This document shows, one piece after another, positions 50,928-59,793 of a DNA stretch of 64,000 bases. The translations under genes were made by a program, and so were the position numbers. Each line of letters begins with the position of its first letter. Position 1 is the stretch's first letter. Below the pieces are notes generated by a model, which had not been told where the DNA came from, ran no database searches, and worked only from the letters and a program-made list of their open reading frames with translations. This stretch comes from Mesorhizobium sp. (GTDB lineage Bacteria > Pseudomonadota > Alphaproteobacteria > Rhizobiales > Rhizobiaceae), in NCBI RefSeq assembly GCF_023954305.1, contig NZ_JAMLIG010000001.1, positions 2,666,001 to 2,730,000 on the forward strand, written 5' to 3'.

Positions 50928-51166
50928 TGACCGAGGACGAGGCCGACCTGGCGGAGAACTGGGCGCTGGTGAAGACCCCGCTCGGCGAGCCGTGGTCGGG
51001 CCGCGCGCGCTATGCGGCGGCGATGTCCCTCTACAAGCGCGGCCTTATGAACGCAGAGACGCTCGAGGTCTATCGGCTCTGCTCCCGGCTCGACCATCAG
51101 GATCCGCTCGCCATCATCCGCGACCGGGGATGCGGCAAGGACTGGCTGGAGAAGATCGAAGGCTAG
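50927..51166 (+). CDS. small hypothetical protein at the end of the operon
   Basis: A 79-residue soluble protein, MTEDEADLAENWALVKTPLG onward, with RLCSRLDHQDPLAIIRDRGC. It is coupled to the GcvT-like gene by a one-base TGATG overlap. No family recognised; the coupling suggests a partner or accessory of the GcvT-like enzyme. Confidence 0.65.
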   Translation: MTEDEADLAENWALVKTPLGEPWSGRARYAAAMSLYKRGLMNAETLEVYRLCSRLDHQDPLAIIRDRGCGKDWLEKIEG

Positions 51167-51198
51167 CGCCCCTCCTTCTCTGAGCTGGGCGAGGGACG

Positions 51199-52134
51199 CT
51201 AGGATTTTTCCGGATGAGCGACCACCTGGCGGCCGAAGTCCGGTACGTCCACTTCCTGGCCGGCCTCGATGATCGAGCGGCGGATGTGCCGGGTGCGCGT
51301 GAACAGGTCGAACAGCTTGTCGCCGTCACCCCAGCGGATCGCGCGCTGCAGATAGGCGAGGTCTTCCGAGAACCGCGCCAGCATCTCCAGGATCGCATCC
51401 TTGTTGTGCAGGCACACGTCGCGCCACATGGTCGGGTCGGAGGCGGCGAGGCGGGTGAAGTCGCGGAAACCCGAGGCCGAATACTTGATCACTTCCGATT
51501 CCGTCACCGTCTCGAGGTCGTCGGCCGTGCCGACGATGTTGTAGGCGATGATGTGCGGCAGGTGCGAGACGATCGCCAGAACCTTGTCGTGGTGGGCGGC
51601 GTCCATCGTGTCGATGTTGGAGCCGCAGCGCCGCCAGAATTCGGCGAGCTTCTCGAGCGCGGCCGGGTCGGTGTCCGGCAGCGGCGTGAAGATGCACCAG
51701 CGATTCTGGAACAGGTCGGCGAAGCCGGCGTCGGGACCGGATTTCTCGGTTCCGGCGAGCGGGTGACCGGGGATGAAGTGGACCCCCTGCGGAATGTGGG
51801 GCTGCATCTGGGCGATGACGGAACCCTTGGTCGAGCCGACATCGGTGACGATCGCCCCTTTCTTCAGCGCGGGTGCGATTTCCTGCGCCACCGCGCCCGA
51901 CGAGCCGACCGGCACCGAGACGATGACCAGGTGGGCGCCGCGCACGGCTGTCTGCGCGTCTGTCGAATAGCTGTCGCCGAGGCCGAGTTCCTCGGCCCGC
52001 TTCAGCGTCTGGGGACTGCGGGTCGAGATGGCGATATGGCGCGCCAGCCCCTCGCGGCGGATGACGCGCGCCAGCGACGAGCCGATCAGGCCGATGCCGA
52101 CCAGCGCGATCCTGTCGAACATGAGTTCGGTCAT
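51199..52134 (-). CDS. tyrC: prephenate/arogenate (cyclohexadienyl) dehydrogenase
   Basis: A 311-residue NAD(P)-dependent enzyme of tyrosine synthesis: IALVGIGLIGSSLARVIRRE (Rossmann motif), DVGSTKG, FIPGHPLAGTEKSGPDAGFA with the catalytic His, and AAHHDKVLAIVSHLPHIIAY. There is no fused chorismate mutase or ACT domain. ATG 52134 overlaps the hisC stop (ATGA), matching the hisC-tyrC order frequent in Rhizobiales. Confidence 0.94.
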   Translation of the reverse strand: MTELMFDRIALVGIGLIGSSLARVIRREGLARHIAISTRSPQTLKRAEELGLGDSYSTDAQTAVRGAHLVIVSVPVGSSGAVAQEIAPALKKGAIVTDVGSTKGSVIAQMQPHIPQGVHFIPGHPLAGTEKSGPDAGFADLFQNRWCIFTPLPDTDPAALEKLAEFWRRCGSNIDTMDAAHHDKVLAIVSHLPHIIAYNIVGTADDLETVTESEVIKYSASGFRDFTRLAASDPTMWRDVCLHNKDAILEMLARFSEDLAYLQRAIRWGDGDKLFDLFTRTRHIRRSIIEAGQEVDVPDFGRQVVAHPEKS

Positions 52135-53228
52135 TTGAGGAAGTCCTTCAGCGCCGCGACGACGCCGCGGTTCGCCTCCTCGGTGCCGATCGTCATGCGC
52201 AGCGCGTTGGGGAAGCCGTAGGCCGAGACGCGGCGCAGCACGTAGCCGCGCTCCGTCAGATAATCGTCCGCCTTCGCCGCCGAATGCGCCTCGTCGGCCG
52301 GAAAATGAATGAGGATGAAATTGCCGACCGACGGCGTCACCGTCAGGCCGAGCTTGGTCAGCTCGTCCGTCGTCCAGGCCAGCCACTTGGCGTTGTGCTC
52401 GACCGAACGCTCGACATGGGCGCGGTCGCGGATCGCGGCGGTGCCCGCCTCGATCGCCGCGGCGTTGACGTTGAACGGCCCGCGCATGCGGTTCATCGCG
52501 TCGGCGATGTGGGCCGGGCAGTAGGCCCAGCCGAGGCGGATGCCGCCGAGCCCGTGCACTTTGGAGAAGGTGCGGGTCATCACGACATTCTCCGTCGAGG
52601 AGACGAGCTCAATGCCGGATTCGTAGTCGTTGCGGCGGACGAACTCGGCATAGGCCGCGTCGAGCACCAGGAGCACGTTCTTCGGCAGGCCTGCCTGCAG
52701 GCGGCGCACCTCGTCGAAGGGGATATAGGTGCCGGTCGGGTTGTTCGGATTGGCGAGGAAGACCACGCGGGTCCGGTCCGTGACGGCGGCCAGGATCGCA
52801 TCGACATTCGCTGTCGCGTTGGTCTCCTTCACCGAGACCGGCACGGCGCCCGCGGCCTGGGTGTAGATTTTGTAGACGAGGAAACCGTGCTCGGTGAAGA
52901 TCGCCTCGTCGCCGGGCTTCAGGTAGGTCTGCGCCAGCAGGCCGATGATCTCGTCCGAGCCGTTCGAGCAGACGATGTTGGCCGGATTTAGCCCGTGCAC
53001 CTCGCCGATCGCCTCGCGCAGCTTCGTCGCCGAGCCGTCGGGATAGAACTCCATCTTCTCGGCCAATGCCTTGACCGCTTCCTTGGCGGCCGGCGAGGCG
53101 CCGAGGGGGTTCTCGTTGGACGACAGCTTGTGCAGTTTCACGCCGGCGGGCGCAGCACTTTTGCCGGGCACATAGGCCGCGATGTCCATGACCCCCGGCT
53201 TGGGTTCTGGGCGAAGCGATGCGGGCAT
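52131..53228 (-). CDS. hisC: histidinol-phosphate aminotransferase
   Basis: A 365-residue class II PLP aminotransferase: KLSSNENPLGASPAAKEAVK near the N-terminus, CSNGSDEIIGLLAQTYLKPG, VVFLANPNNPTGTYIPFDEV, VLDAAYAEFV, and the PLP lysine in TRTFSKVHGLGGIRLGWAY. In rhizobia such enzymes may also serve tyrosine or phenylalanine synthesis, which fits the coupling to tyrC. Confidence 0.94.
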   Translation of the reverse strand: MPASLRPEPKPGVMDIAAYVPGKSAAPAGVKLHKLSSNENPLGASPAAKEAVKALAEKMEFYPDGSATKLREAIGEVHGLNPANIVCSNGSDEIIGLLAQTYLKPGDEAIFTEHGFLVYKIYTQAAGAVPVSVKETNATANVDAILAAVTDRTRVVFLANPNNPTGTYIPFDEVRRLQAGLPKNVLLVLDAAYAEFVRRNDYESGIELVSSTENVVMTRTFSKVHGLGGIRLGWAYCPAHIADAMNRMRGPFNVNAAAIEAGTAAIRDRAHVERSVEHNAKWLAWTTDELTKLGLTVTPSVGNFILIHFPADEAHSAAKADDYLTERGYVLRRVSAYGFPNALRMTIGTEEANRGVVAALKDFLK

Positions 53229-53469
53229 GGCGGACGGTTCCTATTCGTGAAGACGCGTGGCTTTAGCGGATTCAGGTGGGGTGGGGGAAGAGGACGATTG
53301 AGGATGCAGCATTCAAAAGCGCCGCAGAGGTCGCCGACTTCGCCGCAGACGCCCCTGCAACCATCGATATGTTAAATCCGTCACAGACAATCGCAGATGA
53401 CTACATCACCTTGGGGAAGGCCGGGCGGTAAATCCACACCAGCGAGACGCCTTGGCGGGAGGACGGATC

Positions 53470-54891
53470 ATGGCACGGATACGCAGGGACGTCGCGAAGC
53501 TTGGCACCGGGTGGAACCCGACGCTGGAATGGTATGCGCTGGCGATGGAGGCGCTGCTGCAGCGCCCCGTCGCCGACCGGACGAGTTGGGCCTATCTCGC
53601 CGCCATCCACGGCATGGACCCGACCGGATGGGTCAACAACGGAGTGATACCTCCCGGCGCAACGCTGCCGCCCGCATCCGAGCGGGCGACCATGTGGGAC
53701 CAGTGCCAGCACGGCGGCTGGTATTTCCTGCCCTGGCATCGCGGCTATCTCGCCGCGTTCGAGGACGTGGTGGCGACGACCGTGTCCGACCTCGGCGGTC
53801 CCTCCGACTGGGCGCTGCCCTATTGGAACTATCTCGACGCGACCAACCCCACCCGGGCGGACATGCCGTCGCCTTTCACGGCGCCGACGATGCCCAACGG
53901 CCGGCCCAATCCGCTGGCCTCTCCGCCGCGCAATTCGACAAAGCTCAATCTTGCGCGGATATCGCTCGCGGCCATGAGCGAGACGCGCTTCACCTCGGCA
54001 CCGGGGACGCTCGGCTTCGGCGGCGGCGCCACGGGTTTCCTGCATTTCGGCGGCGCCACGGGCGCGGTCGAGCAGGATCCGCACAACATCGTCCACGTCA
54101 TGATCGGCGGCTTCATGGGCGATCCCGACTATGCCGGCCTAGACCCGATCTTCTGGCTGCATCACTGCAATGTCGACCGGCTGTGGGCCGCATGGCTGAC
54201 CTGGCCGGGCAACGTCCAGGAGAACGGCGCCGCCTGGACCGGCGGGCCATTCCCGCGTCAGTTCCAGATGCCCGACGCGTCCGGCAATCTCGCGGTGTTC
54301 ACACCCGGCAGCACCTTGCCGGGAGGGCCGCTTGCGCCTACGTACGACGATCTCACGGCCGGGACCGGCGCGCCGACGCTGGTTGCCGGAGTTGGAGGAG
54401 CCGCCATGCCCGCCACGCTTTCGTCCGCGCCGCCGCCGCCGTCGCAGCTCCTCGGCTCCAACGCCGCGCCGCTCGTCGTCGGCGCCGCTCCGGTCGCGAC
54501 GACGGTCGCGCTCGCTGCCGGGGGGGCGAGCCCGGCCGCGCTCGCGCCGCGCCGCATCTTCCTCAACCTCGAAAACATCAAGGGCGCCGCGCCCAGCGGC
54601 ACGCTTGCCATCTCGGTCGGGGTGCCGTCGGCAGGAGCGGTTCCGGCGGTGGCCCCCGCGCCGGTGAAGACCGTATCGCTGTTCGGCCTTGCAAAGGCGT
54701 CGCGGTCGGACGGTCCGCATGCCGGAAACGGGCTCGGCGCGATCATCGACATCACCGACCTGGCGCGTCGGCTGATGGAGCGGACCGGCGCCGGGCTCGA
54801 CCAGCTGGAGATCAGGATCGAACAGGTCGACGGCGTGCCCGCCGGCGAGATCTCGATCGACAAGGTGACGGTGGTCAGCCAGCCCGGCTGA
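53470..54891 (+). CDS. tyrosinase / polyphenol oxidase (type 3 copper protein)
   Basis: A 473-residue di-copper oxidase. CuA ligands: His47, His81 and His90 (QHGGWYFLPWHRGYLAAFED). CuB ligands: His205, His209 and one of His231/232 (PHNIVHV ... LDPIFWLHHCNVDRLW). The C-terminal ~180 residues have an Ala/Pro-rich linker and a beta-rich domain (RRIFLNLENIKGAAPSGTLA ... GEISIDKVTVV), resembling the shielding domain of plant-type polyphenol oxidases. There is no signal peptide, so it is cytosolic or released otherwise. ATG 53470 follows GGAGG. It precedes a DUF2182 membrane protein by 11 bases. Confidence 0.9.
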   Translation: MARIRRDVAKLGTGWNPTLEWYALAMEALLQRPVADRTSWAYLAAIHGMDPTGWVNNGVIPPGATLPPASERATMWDQCQHGGWYFLPWHRGYLAAFEDVVATTVSDLGGPSDWALPYWNYLDATNPTRADMPSPFTAPTMPNGRPNPLASPPRNSTKLNLARISLAAMSETRFTSAPGTLGFGGGATGFLHFGGATGAVEQDPHNIVHVMIGGFMGDPDYAGLDPIFWLHHCNVDRLWAAWLTWPGNVQENGAAWTGGPFPRQFQMPDASGNLAVFTPGSTLPGGPLAPTYDDLTAGTGAPTLVAGVGGAAMPATLSSAPPPPSQLLGSNAAPLVVGAAPVATTVALAAGGASPAALAPRRIFLNLENIKGAAPSGTLAISVGVPSAGAVPAVAPAPVKTVSLFGLAKASRSDGPHAGNGLGAIIDITDLARRLMERTGAGLDQLEIRIEQVDGVPAGEISIDKVTVVSQPG

Positions 54892-54902
54892 GGATCGGAC
54901 CA

Positions 54903-55654
54903 TGGCGCTTGCGTTCCCATCGACGGCGTCGCCGCCGCTGCCCGGCCTCGCGCTGGTGGCGGCGGGCGGCTTCGCGGCCTCCGCGCTGTTGCCGGGAAGC
55001 GACGGCGTGACCGCACTGTGCGGCGCGCTCGGACGCGTTCCCCTGTCCGAACTGCCGCTCGCCCTCGGACCCGGCTGGTCGGTCTGGCCTGTACTCGCCG
55101 AATGGTCGCTGATGGTCGTGGCGATGATGCCGCTGCTGATCGCCGATCCGGTCGACAATGTCTGGCGCTCGAGTCTCGCGTCCCGCCGCCCGCGGGCTCT
55201 TTGCCTGTTTGCCCTGGGCTACGCGCTGCCTTGGCTCGCCGCGGCGGCCGTCCTGATTCCGGCAGCCGCCCTTCTGCGCCTCGCCCTTCCGGGATGGGTC
55301 GCCCTGGCGGCCGCGCTCGGGCTGGCGCTGGCCTGGAGCGCCTCGCCCCTGTCCCAGGTCGTGCGCAATCGGTGCCACAGGCGCCACCGCGTCGGAGCCG
55401 CCGGTCCGCGGGCCGACAGGGAATGCCTGTCGCATGGCCTCAATACCGGCGCCGCCTGCGTGCTCACCTGCTGGCCGTGGATGCTGGTGCCGTTTGCGGT
55501 CGAGGCCGGCCACATGCTTGTGATGGCGGCCGTGGCCCTGGTGCTGTTCTGCGAGAGGATCGTGCCGGCCGGCGCGCCGCGCTGGCAGGTCCCTCCCGCT
55601 TTCGAAACGCTCCGCGCCCTGCTGCCGCGTCAGAAGGTCTTGGGCAGGTTGTAG
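54903..55654 (+). CDS. DUF2182-type metal-binding membrane protein
   Basis: A 250-residue polytopic protein. The DUF2182 hallmark WSLMVVAMMPLLIADPVDNV is present, as is a later Cys/Met-containing helix (CVLTCWPWMLVPFAVEAGHM). The family is described as predicted metal-binding and has Met/Cys/His in membrane helices, so copper handling for the adjacent tyrosinase is a reasonable inference. It starts 11 bases after the tyrosinase stop and overlaps the convergent small gene by 25 bases. Confidence 0.75.
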
Positions 55655-55908
55655 GTCGACTCCTCGATCACCTGCCAGCCGTCGACCTTCTCGTTGATCA
55701 GCGCCTTCACCTTCTCCCGGTCGCGCGGGCTCTTCATCGGCACGGTGGCGATGACGGTGGACTGGCTGTCGGGCGCCAGTTCCACCTCGCCCAGCTCAGG
55801 CAGCGACGACAGCTTCTTCTTCAGATCGGCGGTATCGGGGCTCGCCTGGTTGGGCGATCTGCGAGCGTAATCCTCCAGCAGGACAAGCCTGGTGCGAAAC
55901 TCGTTCAT
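55630..55908 (-). CDS. small protein downstream of the subtilase (possible propeptide-like partner)
   Basis: A 92-residue protein, MNEFRTRLVLLEDYARRSPN onward, with ELGEVELAPDSQSTVIATVP and a C-terminal VDGWQVIEESTYNLPKTF. AGGAGG lies eight bases before ATG 55908. It follows the subtilase gene by 38 bases on the same strand. Size and predicted alternating beta/alpha pattern are compatible with an I9-type propeptide/inhibitor fold, but I cannot confirm homology; it may equally be an unrelated protein. Confidence 0.65.
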   Translation of the reverse strand: MNEFRTRLVLLEDYARRSPNQASPDTADLKKKLSSLPELGEVELAPDSQSTVIATVPMKSPRDREKVKALINEKVDGWQVIEESTYNLPKTF

Positions 55909-55946
55909 CGGGAGCCTCCTGATGCCGGCAATATAGGATTGGCCCC

Positions 55947-57317
55947 TCAGGCCGGCAATCCGTAACCCTCCTGCGCGGCCTGCGGCAGGCGCAGCACCTT
56001 CGCCCGGCCGATCAGCATCTGCACCATCGCCGCGCTGCGCTTCGCGTTCCGCTCCATCGCCATGATGTTGGAGTTGCCGGAGAGGAACCGCGCCAGCATG
56101 CCGGAGACGAAGGGCGCCGCCATCGAGGTGCCTGACATGATCCACCAGCCGCCGTTCGGAAAGGTCGAGACGATGGCGTGGCCCGGGGCCGTGAACTGCA
56201 CCTGCGGTCCGAAATTCGAAAACGATGCCAGGAAGATCGCCGGATCCACCGCGGATCGCTGGTTAGAGACATGGGCGGTAAAGGCGGGGACGGGCTGGAA
56301 CGCGCCGTCGCGGCCGATTGCCGTGACCGCCACGCAATGCGGCTGGGCTGCCGGGTAGCTGACGGGGAGCCCGAAGCCGTTGCCCGCCGCCGCGACGCAG
56401 ACGACGCCACGGATCCAGGCGTCGTTGATGGCGCTGCGGACGCCGTCCTCGCGCAGCTTGGGTCCTTCGATGCTGAGATTGACGATGTCGCAACCGTCAT
56501 CGATCGCCGCGCGGATGGAGTTGATGATCTCAGGATTCTCCGCGCCTTTCGGTGCGCCGCCCGTATCGGGAAAGACACGGTAGCCGATGACTTTCGCATC
56601 CGGTGCCACCCCCGCGGGGCCGCCGTGCCCCGGCTGGGCCGCGATGATGCCGGCGACGTGGGTGCCGTGGCCAGCTTCCTCCGCCCAAGCCGCTCCCCAG
56701 TCGACGGGGCGGCCGGACGTGGGGTCGGCGCCGGCGATGAGGCAGCGCAGCAGCGCGACGCTCGGCGCCAGCGCCTGATGGGTGCTGTCAATGCCGGTGT
56801 CGATGATCCCCACCGTCACGCCCTTGCCGTTCTGGTGGCCGTTGACCTCGCCCGCGAGAAAATACTGCTTGGCATCGGCCGTGAAGACCGCGCCGGCGGC
56901 GTCGACCGCGCTGATACCGCTTGGGACCGCTCCCGCCGCGCGGGCTTTGGCGCGCTGCGGCTTGCGTCCGGGGAGATAGTAGGTGGTGATGGGCAGAACG
57001 CGCAGGTCGGGATTCGCGGCTTCAAGGGCCAGCCTGCCGGCATGCGTCATCGATACGACGGCAGGGCCGTCGGGGAAGCGCTGCGAGACGACTTCGAGGT
57101 CCGCGCCGCCGACGGCCTCGCTAAGCTCGTCGCTGACGGACCGAGCCGCCGACACCATCGTATTCGCGGCGAAATGCCCGTAGCGGCCGACATTGTCCGT
57201 CGCGAACCTGACGATGCCGGTGCGCATGCCTGCGACGGCGGACTGCATCGCCTCGCTCGTTACGCCCTCGCCCGGCATAACGACGTAGCGCCTTCTGGCT
57301 CCAAACCTCCGTGCCAT
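55947..57317 (-). CDS. S8 family (subtilisin-like) serine peptidase
   Basis: A 456-residue protease with catalytic Asp173 (GIIDTGID), His217 (GHGTHVAGI), oxyanion Asn313 (AAAGNGFG) and Ser398 (SGTSMAAP). Residues 1-160 form a long N-terminal region without a Sec signal, perhaps a propeptide domain. GGGAGG lies seven bases before ATG 57317. It forms a probable two-gene operon with the 92-residue protein and converges on the tyrosinase/DUF2182 pair. Confidence 0.92.
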   Translation of the reverse strand: MARRFGARRRYVVMPGEGVTSEAMQSAVAGMRTGIVRFATDNVGRYGHFAANTMVSAARSVSDELSEAVGGADLEVVSQRFPDGPAVVSMTHAGRLALEAANPDLRVLPITTYYLPGRKPQRAKARAAGAVPSGISAVDAAGAVFTADAKQYFLAGEVNGHQNGKGVTVGIIDTGIDSTHQALAPSVALLRCLIAGADPTSGRPVDWGAAWAEEAGHGTHVAGIIAAQPGHGGPAGVAPDAKVIGYRVFPDTGGAPKGAENPEIINSIRAAIDDGCDIVNLSIEGPKLREDGVRSAINDAWIRGVVCVAAAGNGFGLPVSYPAAQPHCVAVTAIGRDGAFQPVPAFTAHVSNQRSAVDPAIFLASFSNFGPQVQFTAPGHAIVSTFPNGGWWIMSGTSMAAPFVSGMLARFLSGNSNIMAMERNAKRSAAMVQMLIGRAKVLRLPQAAQEGYGLPA

Positions 57318-57440
57318 TCCCCGCCTCCCTTGAGTTGTTTCTTTTCAGCATACAACCGTTCCGCTGGCATGGATGTGCCGAACTTCACTCTTCCGGTGGC
57401 ATTGACCTTGTCGCGCGCTCGCCGTAAAAGCGCGCAACGT

Positions 57441-57494
57441 CCGTGGTGATTTGGCCGGTCGGCTTGCAGCCACGTTAAACAAGTCGCTAAAGGG
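57441..57494 (+). promoter_or_regulatory. SAM-II (metA-type) riboswitch
   Basis: The order CCGTGGTGATTTGG, CCGGTCGGCTTGCA, GCCACGTTAAAC, AAGTCGCTAAAGGG reproduces the SAM-II consensus. P1 is CGTGG/CCACG with the conserved TGATTTGG and CTTGCAGC, and the 3' CGCTAAAGGG forms the pseudoknot. SAM-II is characteristic of alphaproteobacterial methionine genes. It precedes metA with a terminator between, which fits transcriptional attenuation when S-adenosylmethionine is high. Confidence 0.93.
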
Positions 57495-57507
57495 CCGTCG
57501 CATGACG

Positions 57508-57546
57508 AAACCGGCTTTTGCGCGACCCGCAGGCCGGTTTTTGTTT
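57508..57546 (+). terminator. attenuator between SAM-II riboswitch and metA
   Basis: AAACCGGC pairs with GCCGGTTT across a loop with an inner TGCG/CGCA stem, followed by TTGTTT. It ends 12 bases before the metA ATG, in the position expected for a riboswitch-controlled terminator. Confidence 0.85.
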
Positions 57547-57558
57547 GGAGCATGCGCC

Positions 57559-58497
57559 ATGCCGATCAAGATTCCCAATCAGCTTCCCGCCCGCGAGATT
57601 CTGGTGCGCGAAGGCGTCTCGGTCATGGACGAGAGGTCGGCGCTCCGCCAGGACATCCGCCCGCTGCAGATCGGGCTCTTGAACCTAATGCCCAACAAGA
57701 TCCGCACCGAGACGCAGATCGCACGCCTGATCGGTGCTTCGCCCCTTCAGGTCGAGCTGACGCTCGTGCGTATCGGCGCGCATAAGGCGCGGAACACGTC
57801 CGAGGACCATCTGATCGCCTTCTACCAGACCTGGGAGGAGGTCGCGGCGCGCAAATTCGACGGATTCATCATCACCGGGGCTCCCATCGAACTGCTGCCG
57901 TTCGAACAGGTGACCTACTGGAACGAACTGACACGGATCCTCGACTGGACGACGACCAATGTGCACTCGTCCTTCTACATCTGCTGGGGCGCGATGGCGG
58001 CGGCCTGGCACTTCCATCGCGTTCCGAAATACACGCTCGAAAAAAAGGCCTTCGGCGTCTACCGGCACAGGAACAATGCCCCGGCATCGCCCTATCTGGC
58101 CGGCTTCTCGGACGATTTCGCCATCCCCGTCTCGCGCTGGACCGAAGTCAGATCATCCGACATCTCGGCCGCGAAAGACCTCGAACTGCTGATGGAATCG
58201 GACGAGACCGGCCCTTGCCTGGTCGCCGAGCGGACCGGCAACCGGCTCTACATGTTCAATCACATCGAATACGACTCGACGTCGCTGAAGGAGGAATACG
58301 ACCGCGACGTTGCCGCCGGCACGCCGATCGCCATTCCGCACGACTACTATCCGGACGACGATCCGGCGCGGCCGCCGCTCAACCGCTGGCGTTCGCACGC
58401 GCATCTGCTGTTCGGCAACTGGATCAATCAGGTCTATCAGACGACCTCGTTCGAGATCGAAAAGATCGGCGCCGCCAGGGAACCAGCAGCCGCCTAG
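57559..58497 (+). CDS. metA: homoserine O-acyltransferase (MetA family, probably acetyl-CoA-specific)
   Basis: A 312-residue enzyme of methionine synthesis. Catalytic residues align with E. coli MetA: Cys142 (FYICWGAMAA), His235 and Glu237 (FNHIEYDS). Residue 111 is Glu (TGAPIELLPF); published work on MetA links Glu at this position to acetyl-CoA and Gly to succinyl-CoA, so acetylation is predicted despite the usual 'succinyltransferase' name. ATG 57559 follows GGAG by eight bases. Expression is under the SAM-II riboswitch and attenuator upstream. Confidence 0.95.
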   Translation: MPIKIPNQLPAREILVREGVSVMDERSALRQDIRPLQIGLLNLMPNKIRTETQIARLIGASPLQVELTLVRIGAHKARNTSEDHLIAFYQTWEEVAARKFDGFIITGAPIELLPFEQVTYWNELTRILDWTTTNVHSSFYICWGAMAAAWHFHRVPKYTLEKKAFGVYRHRNNAPASPYLAGFSDDFAIPVSRWTEVRSSDISAAKDLELLMESDETGPCLVAERTGNRLYMFNHIEYDSTSLKEEYDRDVAAGTPIAIPHDYYPDDDPARPPLNRWRSHAHLLFGNWINQVYQTTSFEIEKIGAAREPAAA

Positions 58498-58540
58498 GTT
58501 TCACATTGGTCTTATCGGAGCCGGCCCGGCCGCTGCGAGG

Positions 58541-58741
58541 TCAGGCCGCGCGGGCGACGGGCGGCTGAGCGGCCGCCTGTCTTGCGGCGGTTTCCCGAAT
58601 GCAGTCCTGGAGGAGGTCGAGATCGACCGGCCCATGGAGGCTGAGCTGGACGTCGACTTCGTCGAGATCCCAGCCGAGCTCCGCAAGCTGGGCGATGATG
58701 GCGCCGATGACGCGCCGGTCGTCGAAGCGGTTGATCTGCAT
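58541..58741 (-). CDS. small hypothetical protein
   Basis: A 66-residue acidic protein, MQINRFDDRRVIGAIIAQLA onward, with LGWDLDEVDVQLSLHGPVDL. GGGGGAA lies five bases before ATG 58741. No family recognised. It converges on metA and is the nearest gene downstream of etfA on that strand. Confidence 0.5.
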   Translation of the reverse strand: MQINRFDDRRVIGAIIAQLAELGWDLDEVDVQLSLHGPVDLDLLQDCIRETAARQAAAQPPVARAA

Positions 58742-58839
58742 GCCGTTCCCCCGGTCTGACCGGGAGAAGCCTGCGCCAACATGGTTAACGCCTGGTTAGC
58801 GATCGGGTGCCGGCGTTCAACGACGCGACGAACGGCGTA

Positions 58840-59769
58840 CTACAACGCCTTTTCGAGTTCGGGCAGGATGGTGAAGAGATCGCCGACGATGCCGTAGTCT
58901 GCGACCTGGAAGATCGGAGCCTCTTCGTCCTTGTTGATGGCGACGATGACCTTGCTGTCCTTCATGCCGGCGAGGTGCTGGATCGCGCCGGAGATGCCGA
59001 CGGCGATGTAGAGCTGCGGGGCGACGACCTTGCCGGTCTGCCCGACCTGCCAGTCGTTCGGCGCATAGCCGGCGTCGACGGCGGCGCGGGAGGCGCCGAC
59101 CGCGGCGCCGAGCTTGTCGGCCACCGGCAGGATCACCTCCTGGAACTTCTCCGAGGAGCCGAGAGCGCGGCCGCCCGAGATGATGATCTTGGCCGAGGTC
59201 AGTTCCGGACGATCGCTTTCCGACAGACGGTTCTCGACGAAGCTGGAGAGGCCGGGATCGGCCGCCGCATTGACGCTCTCGACCGGGGCCGAACCGCCTT
59301 CGCCTGCGCCCTGGAAAGAGGCGGTGCGCACCGTGATCACCCGCTTCGCATCGCTCGACTGCACCGTCTGGATCGCATTGCCGGCATAGATCGGACGCTT
59401 GAACGTGTCCGGGGCGACGACTTCGACGATTTCGGAAATCTGCATCACGTCGAGCAGGGCGGCGACCCGCGGCATGACGTTCTTGCCCATGGTGGTCGCC
59501 GGCGCGACGATCGTGTCGTAGCCGCCGGCGAGCGACACGACGAGGGCCGCGAGCGGCTCGGCCAGACGCTCGGCCAGCGCGTCGGCCTCGGCCAGGAGCA
59601 CCTTGGTCGCGCCTTTCAGCTTGGCGGCGGCGTCGGCTGCGGCTTTCGCGCCTTTGCCGGCAACCAGGATATGCACGTCCGAGCCGATCTTCAGCGCGGC
59701 CGACAGGGCCTTCGAGGTCTGGTCGGAGAGCGAGGCGTTGTCGTGTTCGGCGACGAGGAGAATTGCCAT
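58840..59769 (-). CDS. etfA: electron transfer flavoprotein subunit alpha
   Basis: A 309-residue subunit that binds FAD and passes electrons from acyl-CoA and amine dehydrogenases to the quinone pool. The N-terminal domain begins MAILLVAEHDNASLSDQT. The C-terminal FAD domain has IIISGGRALGS, GASRAAVDAGYAPNDWQVGQ, and LYIAVGISGAIQHLAGMKDS. It lies 24 bases after etfB in the same operon. Confidence 0.97.
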   Translation of the reverse strand: MAILLVAEHDNASLSDQTSKALSAALKIGSDVHILVAGKGAKAAADAAAKLKGATKVLLAEADALAERLAEPLAALVVSLAGGYDTIVAPATTMGKNVMPRVAALLDVMQISEIVEVVAPDTFKRPIYAGNAIQTVQSSDAKRVITVRTASFQGAGEGGSAPVESVNAAADPGLSSFVENRLSESDRPELTSAKIIISGGRALGSSEKFQEVILPVADKLGAAVGASRAAVDAGYAPNDWQVGQTGKVVAPQLYIAVGISGAIQHLAGMKDSKVIVAINKDEEAPIFQVADYGIVGDLFTILPELEKAL

Positions 59770-59793
59770 TGTTTCGATCCTTTCCCGATTGCC

